Source: Epiperipatus broadwayi
Taxonomy: Eukaryota > Onychophora > Udeonychophora > Euonychophora > Peripatidae
Length of the DNA stretch: 64,000 nucleotides
Assembly (NCBI GenBank): GCA_028023455.1
Contig: JAQFVV010006200.1
Coordinates: forward strand, 8,110,521-8,174,520
Reading direction: 5' to 3'
Shown here: positions 1-11,133 of the stretch, piece by piece
Position numbering within the stretch: position 1 is the first letter of the stretch
How the letters are laid out: every line of letters starts with the position of its first letter
The notes under the pieces: generated by a model
What the model saw: only the letters and a program-made list of their open reading frames with translations
Told to the model about the DNA's origin: nothing
Database searches by the model: none
Made by a program: the position numbers and the translations under genes

Positions 1-694
1 TTCTTGTGTTTAAAATATTAAATATTACTGCAAATGCCAGATAATTACTTTTCAAAAAATATATGTACAACTGCTAAATGTGTCTGCTTGTGTATTGTTT
101 TTTTTTAGAATTATACTTAAACAAAATACTTGTCCTGTGTGATTGAATGGCATGTAGAGTTGTAAAAATCTAGAAGTGAATCTAAACAGAGCGCAGCCTA
201 TGTCTTTCCAGTTCTCAAACATTTTATCTTCCAGCAATCGATTATTTTACCAAAATAATTCATCTTTATTATTTATATTATAAATAGACATATCACTAAT
301 TTTATTATTCTTTTAGATTCACTCCATTCCAGAGTCATCTATTGTTGATATATTTCACTATTCTTATGAAAAATGTATTTGCTAAATTGGATTCTCCTAA
401 TAGTGGTTTGCCATCATAAATTTTATTAAATTGTAAATATATATATAAAAGATTTGATATATAGAATATACACATGTCTGTCTCTACCCTTAGAAACAAT
501 AATCATTGATTCAGGGCATAGGAGGTACTATCCTGATAAAGTATAAACATTTAAATGGGTTATTTAAAAAATGTGCAGACTTTTTTTGTGATCAGAAAAA
601 TTTGAGGGCTTTTTTTGATTATCAAAAAAAAAAAAACAGTAAAAATTTGGGGATTTTTTTTCTCTCTCTGGTTGCGCTAGTGACCATCCTTGAA
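1..694. other. AT-rich flank with no gene seen
   Basis: This stretch lies beyond the 3' end of the hexosaminidase gene. It is A+T-rich sequence with homopolymer runs (for example the A-run near 627-637). I see no coding signal, splice pair or clear terminal repeat in it. The short open frames here have no recognisable domain. Confidence 0.5.
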
Positions 695-1160
695 TTCGAC
701 TTTAAGGTTCGAACAGGATCATTAGCAACAAGAGAATATATACATAAATGGAGAAATGTGGGTGATTTAGTCTGCAAGTTATGTAAGGAAGGCATGGAGA
801 ATATTAGACATTTGTTAATTGAATGTAAATGCTTACAAGCAGAAAGAATACAAATAATAAAGTTGTGGAGAATAAATATATTCACATATACAGAAAGTGC
901 GTTCTTAGTTTTTATGCTGGGTTTGGAGAAAGAGGGATTTATATATAAAGGCCATAGAGTGGATAAAGATAATATCGTGGAAATGGGATAGAGCAGAATA
1001 GAGAAGAATATGGAAAAAACTTAGGGTGGGGAATGGAAAGAGGTGGTTAACAGGTTTCTCTGGGCATCATGTCGAAGAGATTTGTGACTCTGAGAAAGGA
1101 GTAACTATAGTGCATCATATCGCCCTGGGTGTATACAGTAAGTATTTGTATGATTAGAGT
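695..1160 (+). mobile_element. 5'-truncated LINE 3' end (family L-B)
   Basis: This is the C-terminal tail of a non-LTR retrotransposon. The frame from about 700 encodes a zinc-knuckle-like motif, CKLCKEGMENIRHLLIEC, with spacing C-x2-C-x7-H-x4-C. That motif is typical of the region downstream of the reverse transcriptase in several LINE clades. The following non-coding part, ending near gtgcatcat (about 1110-1118), matches the end of the longer copy at 13450-15085 and the antisense copy at 10360-10630. So three copies of one family are in the window. The open frame ends at 991 and stops follow, so it is a dead fragment. The clade is not certain. Confidence 0.7.
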
Positions 1161-1675
1161 GATTGTTTTTTTTCCTTCTAAAAATTTTCTTTTGGAAAAA
1201 AAACCTCAAATAATTAAGAGAATATTAATTTGATAATTCTTAAATTGTTTTACAGAATGCTATTATGACAGTTTTTTTTTTTTTAAAAAAGTCTAGTTGG
1301 CAGAATATATTAAATTTAAAAATTTAATTCAATTTATGAATGACAAACTGAATGCTGCAACTTCAGGAAAACCATAGAGATGATGAAATTGTGATATAAG
1401 TATAGCTTTCAAATAATCTATCTAACCATTTATCTCTTTATATAAATTCATTTTCTGATTGCTTTGCAGTTATAGTTTGATTATATGCCTGGAAAATCAT
1501 CACTCCAAAATATTATATGTAATTATCAGGGATTTGAACTCAGAGTTTCAAGCTCCCTACAGCTATCCACTCCATCTTATACAACTGATGCACATGACTT
1601 GCACTGTAAAATTCCAATATTATATATATATTAATGAAATAATCTGAATTAAAAATATATTTTAATAAATAAGAC

Positions 1676-1681
1676 TTTATT
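1676..1681 (-). promoter_or_regulatory. Polyadenylation signal of the hexosaminidase gene
   Basis: On the minus strand the stop codon TAA (1682-1680) is part of TAATAAA, so a canonical AATAAA hexamer overlaps the stop. Cleavage would be expected 10-30 bases further on, around 1650-1665. This would leave an extremely short 3' untranslated region. The position directly after an in-phase terminal exon supports both calls. Confidence 0.65.
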
Positions 1682-1764
1682 AAATATACAAATGGGAAGT
1701 CAGGGGATCATATTCTACTTCGCAAAAACTTGGACCAAATATTGGTGCTGCTGGAATTCCTTGT
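1680..1764 (-). CDS. HEXA/HEXB-like: Beta-hexosaminidase, terminal coding exon
   Basis: This is the last exon of a GH20 beta-N-acetylhexosaminidase, the lysosomal enzyme that removes terminal GlcNAc/GalNAc from glycoconjugates. The acceptor is a pyrimidine tract plus AG just above 1764. The exon enters with one base completing an Arg codon from the exon at 21932-22030. It reads QGIPAAPIFGPSFCEVEYD and then eight more residues to a TAA stop. The sequence matches the family C-terminus, where a Cys in the preceding exon and the Cys here form the conserved C-terminal disulfide (human HEXA ends ...RRGVQAQPLNVGFCEQEF). The tail after the Cys is about 12 residues. The intron before this exon is 20.2 kb. 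Confidence 0.9.
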
Positions 1765-1837
1765 CTGGAAAAAAAATCAAAATATAACAAAATTATAAGT
1801 AATATCATATAGCAGTATTTGTATACAAAATATTATA

Positions 1838-2822
1838 TATATGTAAAATTCAACTTGATATATATATTAAATATAGTAACATTCATATAATTCAACTTAT
1901 TCTGTTAGAAGTATTTTCGACTATATTCCTTTTAGTCTTTGTCAATTTATATAATGATATAACATTGAATAATCAAAAAGAGACATTAACTCCCATAATT
2001 CTATTTAGTTCTCCCACAATTCTGTTATTTTAATGTTTGATGATTGACTATAGCTTCTTTTATTTTTTGTTTACTGTGGCAACATTCAATTTATATAATT
2101 TTTATGTTTTTATAATCAAATTTAAACCAGATTTACGTTTTATTGTGATCAAATATAACAGATGCTGAATGTCTATTTTCATCTTTTCTTAATTGTTTAT
2201 CCTTTTGAACCCTTTTATATAAAAGCATATGTTCTTTTATTGTTTTTTTTTAATGTACATCTAGACTCTCCGATATACTGTAAGCCACATTCACATATTA
2301 ATTTTTATATAATACAATTTTGATTTGAACTTAAATTTTTGCTTTTAGAGTGTTAATTATTGTATTTGTAATGTCTCATTTTGATTATTCAACATTATGT
2401 CATTATATAGTTGATAAAGACTAAAAGGAATATACTCAAAAGTACTTCCAATAGAATAAATTGAATTATGTGAATATTACTACATTTAATATATATCAAA
2501 TTTAAATATATTAAATTTATTGAGCACTAGCAGATGATCTAATAATAATGTGAAAGGCTAAAATCTTCGACAGAAGCGTCTTAAAATGCTTACGTGACAG
2601 CCAATCAAATGTAATAATGACGGCACATGGAACTCTCAATTCAAGAACACAAGTCAGAACATCTTTTTCTCATAGTTCTGGCTGGTATTCTTGAATTGAG
2701 AGTCCCACATGCAGTCATTATTACATCTGATTGGCTGTTACATAAGCATTTTTAAAGCGCTTCTGTCGGTTTTAGCCTTTCATGTTGTTATTATTATTAT
2801 ATATCAAATTGAATTTTACATG
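1838..2822. mobile_element. Inverted-repeat element interrupted by a second foldback
   Basis: The arms at about 1838-1978 and 2379-2502 plus 2811-2822 are imperfect inverted copies of each other. Shared blocks include tattcaacattatg/cattgaataatc and aaggaatat/atattcctt. The right arm is split: the inner part ends at 2502 and its outer end (gaattttacatg) resumes at 2811. The break is explained by the insertion at 2503-2798. The middle (1980-2370) is AT-rich with no coding capacity. This looks like a non-autonomous DNA transposon of about 690 bp before the insertion; the superfamily is unknown. Confidence 0.6.
2503..2798. mobile_element. Foldback/MITE with ~105-bp arms and 12-bp flanking duplication
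   Basis: The arms at about 2541-2651 and 2683-2798 are near-perfect inverted repeats. They share blocks such as gaaaggctaaaa, gacagaagcg, cagccaatca and actctcaattcaagaa. Only about 30 bases separate them, so the transcript would form a long hairpin. The insertion is flanked by a direct repeat ATATATCAAATT at 2491-2502 and 2799-2810, which interrupts the inverted arm of the older element around it. No coding capacity. Confidence 0.75.
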
Positions 2823-3515
2823 TATTTCGAAGGAATACAGGCATCAAAATTAATATTTTAATATATATATAAACAAATGAAATGATATTAACTCTTCATA
2901 AATCATATATATCATTTTTAAAATTTCTAAATATTATTTATTGATGAAAAAAATTAGACACCTCTACATGTCATGTGATTTGGATTCCATTCTCATCAAA
3001 TATATTAGAAGGGATCAAGTCATTAACATAATACATATTGTTTGGACATTGGTCAATTTTTCAACAAAACATTTTAAAATGTAGAAAATACTTTACATGG
3101 TATATGAAGAGTTAATATTGCTTCAATTAGTTACATATTTAATTAAACAGAAAAAAAAACTAAATCTTTAAAATATAATTGAAATATTTTTTATAATGTA
3201 AATAAGATTTACTCTCACAAAATGATAAAATACCTTTTTTTATTAGAAAATTTGTTAGTCTTCATTTATTTTATATAATCATTTCAATGAAGATGAACCT
3301 TTGTATTGACAGATTAAGCATCATTATATCCAGAAAATAACATACCAATTGATATTTCTATCATATTTTCAGAATATTAAGAAATGTCCTTAAATGAAGC
3401 TTTTCTTGTGTTCTTTATGTTAAATTGATAAATAATTCACATCATTTCCATATACTAAACTCAACAGACTAATAGCTCTACATAAGAAATTTTACTGAAA
3501 CTATTACTATTCATC
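2823..3515. other. Intronic AT-rich sequence
   Basis: This is part of the 20-kb last intron of the hexosaminidase gene. A short inverted motif (attaactcttcat near 2889 and atgaagagttaat near 3105) is the only structure I see. No exon, domain or RNA gene was recognised. Confidence 0.5.
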
Positions 3516-6500
3516 AACATCATTTTCAACAATTATCAATCCACTACAGGATGAAGGTCTCTCCAAGTTCAGTCCATCTTTTCCCATCTCTAGACTCTCT
3601 TCTTCACCTCATCCCAACACACTACCTTATTTTATCCATTCATCTCACTTGTAGTCTCTTTCTAGATCTTTTACAATCTCTTGGAATCTCATTTAATATT
3701 TCAACTGTCTACCTATTATCATCTCTTCTAGAAATATGTCCAGCTCAACTCTACTTGTCTTATTTGTTCTCTTATCCATATATTTCATTTTCAATATTTT
3801 GTTGTTAGTCCTAATATGCATCTCCATAGTTCTTTGAGTGGTCTGAAGTCTCTGTATTGCTCTTCTGTTAAGTGTCCAAGTCTCAGATCCATAAGTAAGA
3901 ACTGGTAAAACATATTTATTAAGAACCTTTTTTTAAAAAATACACTGGTATTGTTTCTTTTAATATTAAATTATTTCTACCAAAAGCACTCCAACCAAGT
4001 TTAATTCTACGATTAATTTCATCCATTATGTTTCCATCTATAATAATAATCTAATCAAGATGTTTGTAGTTGTTAACTTCTAACTCGATCATCTTTATTT
4101 TCATCTTTTGAGAAAATCCATTTAACATTACTTTAATCTTTTTATCTTTAGTTCTATTTTCTTATTTTTATCTGATAACTCTTGCAGCATTTCCCGAAGC
4201 TCCAAAGCATTATTTGCAAAAGCAATTACTTCCTTGGGAAAATCTATATGACTTAAATAATCTCCATTTATTTTTATTTCTTTAGCTTCTCATTTTAATC
4301 CACAAAATATTTCTTGAGGCACTGCTGTAAAAAAATTTGAAGATATGGAGTCACCCTGACATACACCCTTATTAATGTAACCTAATTATTGCTGTTGCAT
4401 TTTTATAAATATACTTAAAAATATAACAATATCCTGGGTCTATGTCTTGATAATCCGATGCTTTAATCACTGAAGAAATGCTTATACAATCAAATGCCTT
4501 TTCATAATTTACAAATCCAAAGCATAGTGGCAACTCATATTCATTGGTCTTTTCTGTAACTTCTCACAAAACTCGGATATAATCCATTGTACTAAAAACA
4601 ATTTTAAATCTAGCTTGTGTTATTTGTTGGTTGAAATCCAAAGTTTGTTATAGATGAGTTGTAATTACATGGGTAAAAAGATATGTCTATAATTTCTAAT
4701 ATCTTTTTCATCATCATTTTTAAATATTAATACTGTATTCTTCCAATTATCTGGTACATATTTATCATTTAGACATTTGGTATATAACTTAGCCAAAAAA
4801 TCTTCTATTTCTTCATCCTTCTTCTTTTAAGATATTGATTATAATTCCATCATACATGGAGTTTTTCCTTTTTTATAAATTTAATTTCATGTCTCACTTC
4901 TTCATTTAAAATCCAGAGCAATTTAGAAAATGTTGTAGGAGGTACTTTTCTTTGTCCTTCATTACTATATAATTCTTGAAAGAAAGCTTCTATACATTTC
5001 ATAATGTTATCTCTCTTTTTAGTAATAGTTCCATCTTCTTTTTTTATTGCAGAAATGTTTATCATTATCAATTCTTTTTTGCAACATTTTACAAAATTCA
5101 AGATATTCAATCCTTCTTAATGCATTATTTTTATATATTATCATATTCCTTCTATTCTTCATAAATTCTCTAGTCTCAATAGAAATTTTACTTGTCAATA
5201 GCTGCTTTTTTCTACCAGCTATCTTTGTTGCAGTTTTTAAAAGTGTATCAATTATTTTCCTATTGATTCATTCAAATGTGAATCATATTCAAAATCTGTT
5301 AGTATTTAAAAACTATTCACAAGTTCTAATTTAAATTCATTAGAATGTTTCTGAAGATTAGGAACATCAATTGTGAATATTGTTTTTTGTAATAATTTTT
5401 GTATTTCTAGTTTTGCATTAACATGTATTTTACATCTCACTAATCAATGATCACTTCCTGTGTTGAAATTATTAAGAACATTACAATTATGAAATGTATT
5501 TCTGTTAGTCAAAATATAAATTCTGCTGTATCTCCATTTGGATGCTTCCATGTCCATTTCTGTTTAATATTTTTCTCAAAAAAAATATAAAGTTTGTCTT
5601 TTTCTGCAAATTCCACAAGTCTGTGTCCTCTTTCATTTCTATCACCATAATGAAATGTACCTACCATACTTTAATCTTTCAATTGTTTACCATTTCTACA
5701 ATTAAAGACTTCCTAACAATTTTAAAATGTTGTTTGGTCTGATCAATAGCCTTTTGTACATCCATATAAAAATCCTCTGTTTCTTCATTTCTATCTGCAT
5801 TTGGTATCTGCTATTAAGTTGAATAACTACTCTTGCCATTCTTTTCAATACACTATCAATGTCCACAATATTGTTTTTCAATTTTTTTTATTTATAATGA
5901 ATCCTATTCCATTTGTACTTGCAATGTTTGTGTATTTGTAGTGCAGTACATGTCCATTTTTTTAAATCGACTGTTTTCACCTTTTTTTTAACTCCACAAA
6001 GTTCAATAATATTCCATTTAATTTGAGATAGTTCTTCTAATTCTTGCATTCTTCCTTCTGTTGAAAGTAACCTGAAGTTGTAAATACCTACATAAAAAGT
6101 TATCATCAAATGACAGTCTGGGTCCACAATCAGGATTCTTAGCACCCTCCAATTTTGGTTACCAACCACTGCCTCGGCTGGTGGCTTTACAGCATCCTGG
6201 GAATAAGAACTGTAATTTATTTTTGTCATGATTGTAAATATCTATTAGAAGAAAAAAAATTCCATTCACTCACACATTTATTCTGCTTTCAAGAAAACTC
6301 AACTAATATTTCAGCTAAGAGCTATTGGGCAACTGAGAAGAAATATCATGGTGTTTCTTGATCTTAAATTCAGAGATAAAAAGTCAATAAAAATTCACCA
6401 TGCTGTTAGTGTGTTGGTAAGCAGCCCATCAATGTTAGTATACTATATGAATAATCACATAGTAATAACTGCTGCAATGACAAGAACATATGGAATAGAC

Positions 6501-6595
6501 ATTAAGAATTTGCCTTGTTTGATTCCTTTAAGGCTTCCAAGAGGAATCAAAGGGTCTCCTTTCAGTTAATAGCAGACTCTTTTCTGCAGTCAGGT
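3516..6595 (-). mobile_element. RTE-type non-LTR retrotransposon, full-length but decayed (copy A)
   Basis: Read on the minus strand, this aligns from end to end with the better-preserved copy at 56552-59846. Landmarks: the 5' leader with the blocks tctgcag and cctttgattcc near 6510-6590; the endonuclease start around 6100-6200 (GNQNWRVLRIL...DPDCHLM); the RT region around 4700-5100 (KEDGTITKKRDNIMKCIEAFFQELYSNE); the YGS..W..NRRAIQ tail near 3860-3900; and the 3' end of gat repeats (atcat at 3518). Many stops and frameshifts break every reading frame, so it cannot encode protein. It sits antisense relative to copy B and in the same orientation as the host gene, inside its last intron. Confidence 0.85.
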
Positions 6596-7837
6596 TACTC
6601 TTATGAACCACTATATTTTAACTTATTAAAGGCAACGTCACATTCGACTCTTTACTGCATCTCCTGTTTAAATACATTAATATTTAAATTTCAAGCTAAT
6701 CACCAGTGATTTTTCCAGGACCAATCCACTATTCAAATATTACCATAAACTTTATTTAGCAATTGGGACAAATGCTTTGACCAAATCATTAGGTGATTAT
6801 TCATAACATTTATTTTTCATTAATGTAGCTCAGTTTTGTTGATCAGTCATTATAAATAACTTTCTTTATAGGTTGCATTATATACATCTTGTAGATTATC
6901 CTTTTGATTTGGTAAAAATAACACAATCAACAGTATTAGAAATCTAGAAACAAAGAATTCATTCAATTAAAAACTTACATTAGCAAACCTACATAACATA
7001 ATGATGTCTGTTTCATAATATTTAAAATACCATTGCCAAAAGAATGGAAAGTTTGAGCTAATAATTACCAATGTTCACATACTAATGCTCCCTCTCATAC
7101 TATCATTTATCAGCTACATAAATAAACGCACTTCCATGGGCAACTAGTTATTTTCATTTAATTGAGACAATTTATCTTGGCCACATCACTGAAAGCTATA
7201 TAAAAATCACTCCTTTGCTAATAACATTTATCTTGACAAAAACTACGTTTGTAATTTCTTGATTTTCTCAAACACCTATTCATCTAAACTGTAAATAATT
7301 TATTTTAAAAAAATCCTTAAAATTATCTTTGTTGAAGTAGAAAACAATATTTCACAATAACTAATTAAAACAATAGAAGTATCTGAAAGGTCAGATACAA
7401 CTTCATAGATCCATCACAGCATGCTCTATCTTAATTCTTTAGGTACCTCCATTATAAATCACAATCTTGACAAAGATTACAGTTTATCTTAATTTGTTTT
7501 GAGTCTAACACCCAAATTTCCTTTCTACCTAAAAAGCTGTATTATTTAAATTGAGTTTTCTTTTCTCATGAAGGTTGATATGTCATTAAAATCATTCATA
7601 TGAATCCTTGCATTATTATTGAGAAGATCAAAATACTCTTTACCATCTGTCAAAATATGCCATCACTATGTCAATAAGATTACAATTATTTTTCAGGTTC
7701 ACATATTTTTAATGCTTCAAATGAAAAAGTGATCATGATCAGCAAGTAATATCTCCTTTACATTTGCAATTAACCAATCATTCATTAAATTTCTGTATTT
7801 AAATTAGTCAGGTAGATATTGCCATCATAATTATACA
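6596..7837. other. Intronic sequence, nothing recognised
   Basis: AT-rich intron DNA of the hexosaminidase gene. I saw no splice-flanked exon, transposon terminus or RNA gene. Open frames here are short and without domains. Confidence 0.5.
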
Positions 7838-8300
7838 TTGGACTATTTCTATCATTTAATATTAAGTGTTAAATATCTTCAGAAAAATTCCAACTTTAAA
7901 CTTTTCAGATATATTCAGATGTTAGTAATAGCACACAGATTAATATATAATACGTTTTAAGTGGTTTTATTACCTTTCCAGGGGTTACTGCCTGACCAAT
8001 GGCAGAACTAGTATGGGAACCAAATCTGGGATATTTAGGTTTATGAATATTGAACTTAAAGTGACTCTCTAACCAACTACATCATGTTAAATTTAGTATT
8101 TGTGAATCTAAAGGCTCTAAGTTTGATTCGTATGTTAGTACTGTCACTACACCTCGAAACTGTCACTACACCTCGAAATGTTGTACACTAATCTATGTGC
8201 TATTACTAGCATAAAGTTTGGATTTTTCTAATGATATTTAACAATTATCCAACATATAATTACAATTAAAATACTATCATCACAAACTTTCAGACAAGCC
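7838..8300. mobile_element. Two Penelope-like 3' tails in head-to-head inverted arrangement
   Basis: The left part (about 7838-8065) is a minus-strand copy and the right part (about 8090-8300) a plus-strand copy of the tail found in the Penelope-like elements at 31395-34000. Shared blocks are tagtaatagcaca, the tRNA-like A box complement ctctaaccaact (8075-8086), ttgattcgtatgttagtac (compare gttcgaatcccatgctagtac) and tactatcatcacaaac. The plus copy carries a tandem duplication of actgtcactacacctcgaa (about 8139-8177). No protein-coding part is left; both are extreme 5' truncations that meet near 8070-8090. Confidence 0.65.
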
Positions 8301-9713
8301 CTGATACTGATGTTTCCTTATAATCAAATCATTAATAATATAATTGTTTAATAAACCCAAGTATATATTTACTTATATCCCCAATACATTCAACAAAATT
8401 TCCACATTTCAACTAATATCCAAATTGGTGATTTTAGGGATTAAAAGACTGTTGAAATTTAACATAAACAGCCATTGCTTTTAGAGAATGAACATCAAAT
8501 TTTCTATTAATAAATTTGAAATTGGATCTACTTTTAATACCACTATCATTTCAACCTAGAAATAAAATAATATGCCTATAAGAGGCCATGTAAAAGGCTT
8601 TTTTTGCATTTTAAATTCTAGTTATACTATAATTCATATGACATTGTTTTATGGAAGTATGCATCAAAGTTCCTTTATTACAATTTTTTTCCCCAACAAA
8701 GTGTTATATCATTTTTACCCATAACTTTGAACTGTATTGGATTGTTCCTATTACCACATGCATTAAAGTTCTTAATAGGAAAAATTCAGTATTTTATTGT
8801 TACCAAAATATTCAATAAAGTATAAAAAGTTCTTCTTTTTGAATATTTTAAATCTATATCACAGTACAATCATGATAAAATGGACATATTACAAGTTAGA
8901 TCTTATAGCAAACACAATGTCTTGCAGACTTCTATCACTTGATCTGACAATACAACACAGCTATATCCTTTCCAATTAAATTTCATTTCTGTCAAAGACA
9001 ATACAAATACTTAGCTATCTCCTTTCCAATTAAATTTGATTTCTGTAAAAGATAAGTTTCATTAAAATCAGCTATAACAATCTTAAACCATTAACAATTC
9101 AAGTTTTTTAAAGATCACACTGAGCAAAGTTCACACATTCTTTACATGTACATTAAAAAAAAATAGGTAATTACCTTTATTACCATTAGCACTTTCTGCT
9201 AGTCTATTATCAATCTTACAATTAGTTTTATCTCTTAAATGAGTATTTTTCTAAACACAATGACTTACTGAATTTTGTGAAGAGATTATTTTCAGATAAA
9301 CTTTGCTGTGTTCTTAAATATATATAGAAGGCAGGGCTTTTTATATATGCTATAACATGCTGAATAAAACTTCTATCCCTGATTTAAATCTATAGTGAAT
9401 CATTTACCATAATGTGTCATGGCAACTATAGATTCTAATTTATTAATCTGTCCAATTACTGTTTTCTCAATAGTAATGGTTTTGCATAATTTACATGCAC
9501 CTTTGCATAAAAACAGAAAATACTGTTTTGATTTGATATGCATGCAATTAAAAGATTTGGAATGTCATTGTACTAGCAATCCCATTATCACAATTAATGA
9601 AGATATTCAGGGACTGAAATAAAGTCAAAGAGAGAGAGAGTGAAACAAAAAGCACAGAGAAATGAAGTGTCTAGAAAAAGTTTGTATAAGAAATAATTGC
9701 CTATCCTTTAATG
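8301..9713. other. Intronic sequence with a small tandem duplication
   Basis: No gene is seen. A roughly 55-bp segment is duplicated in tandem: about 8958-9000 and 9012-9055 share tcctttccaattaaattt. The rest is unstructured AT-rich intron DNA. Confidence 0.5.
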
Positions 9714-10031
9714 CAGGGGTCCCCAACCATATGCCCGCGGGCACCATGGCGCCTGCAGACCATTTTATGTGTGCCCGCCGCTATCCGAACATGATAAAAA
9801 ATTATTTATATGATACAAATAAATTTAATTTTTAAAATTTCTTATAAATTATTGTATTATATTGTTAATCAAATGTTAAAAATTTATTTTTGAAATAAAT
9901 ATTTTTTTGTACATTTTGTGTATTATTAACAATATCCAACTATAAATTTACATTGAAAAAGTAAATGGTGCCCGCCACCTGGCCGGTATTATAGAATGTG
10001 CTCTTAAGTACAAAAAGGTTGGGGACCGCTG
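9714..10031. mobile_element. hAT-superfamily MITE
   Basis: A complete 318-bp non-autonomous DNA transposon. The terminal inverted repeats are CAGGGGTCCCCAACC at the left and GGTTGGGGACCGCTG at the right. Subterminal GC-rich blocks (gcccgcgggcacc; gtgcccgccacc) flank an AT-only core. A perfect 8-bp target duplication CTTTAATG lies at 9706-9713 and 10032-10039. An 8-bp duplication with a CAG...CTG terminus is diagnostic for hAT. A hAT transposase relic of the ZBED/GTF2IRD2-like branch lies at 37600-39207, but no shared termini connect the two, so the mobilising enzyme is not established. Confidence 0.93.
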
Positions 10032-10140
10032 CTTTAATGAGTGACATTGAACCAATAAAGTAACTGGATGTATTCTTAATTAGGCACTGCTTGTTGGTTA
10101 TTAGTTTTAATTTTATCTTTTAAATAAATATATTTTATTC

Positions 10141-10158
10141 CACACACACACACACAAA
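10141..10158. repeat. (CA)n microsatellite
   Basis: A short pure run of CA dinucleotides just after the hAT MITE. Confidence 0.9.
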
Positions 10159-10359
10159 CTTTTACCATACTTGGATGCAATTACATGTAATCAGTATGTT
10201 GAGTGATTTTATGCATTCATGAGTATATTTTATAATTTCTGATACTTCAATTATTTACTATTTTAGTCAAAGATTATAATGTGTGCATTTGTGACTATAT
10301 AAAAATATCAAATTATACAGTGCTAAATAACAATATACTGGAATGATAAACTTCCTTTT

Positions 10360-10630
10360 AATGTAATGCGATATGCTATGCCTTCTTTATCGAAAAGAGG
10401 AATCTCTCAGCCACTATGCCCACAGAAACCTGTTAGCTGCCTTCTCTTTTCATTCCCTACCCTAAGTTTTTTCCATATTCTTCTCTATCTTGCTCCATCC
10501 CATTTCCACAACATCATCTTTGTTCACTTTATGTATGGTCTTTATATCTAGATCCCCCTTATTTTTTTCTGTACACGTGTATATTCCCTTGTTGCTAACA
10601 ATCCTGTTCGAGTCTTAAACAGTAAATTAC
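10360..10630 (-). mobile_element. Antisense LINE 3' fragment (family L-B)
   Basis: On the minus strand this starts tttaagactcgaacagg and runs through gaatatggaaaaaact to agcatatcgcatt. It matches the 3' parts of the copies at 695-1160 and 13450-15085. The zinc-knuckle segment is deleted (the sequence jumps from gggaatatacacg to an aagggggatctagatata block), so it is a truncated and internally deleted copy. Confidence 0.7.
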
Positions 10631-11133
10631 TTTCTTTGCTATTATTGTAAATTAACTCATAACCAATATTCTGTTTAGTTCTATATATATATATTTAAAC
10701 TCTTTTTACTCTCTATATTAGTTCTCCATCTCTCTAACTCCCTATTTTTTATCAATACATCTAGTCTTCTATCCCATTTTTTGTCATTATAGCACAAAAG
10801 TGCTTATATTACTGTGATGTCCTCTAGTATCAAATTGTTCTATTTTGCAATCTGAAAAATTGAAATGAGACTATATGAATATTTTTACTGATTTGACATT
10901 TGTTTTAATAAATATTAGTATCTACTATCTATATAAAAATTTGATTAGTAGATGAAAATAAGTTCCTTTTTCATTTTCAAGATGGATTACTTTGATACTA
11001 GAGAATCCTGCATTAATAATTGGATAAGGCTTTGAGAAAAAGTTTAAATGGTCCAATTTATTATACATATTGATAATCTATAACCAATCCAGCTCTAACT
11101 GTTAAGATTGTTGTGTCTTGTAGTGGATAATTT

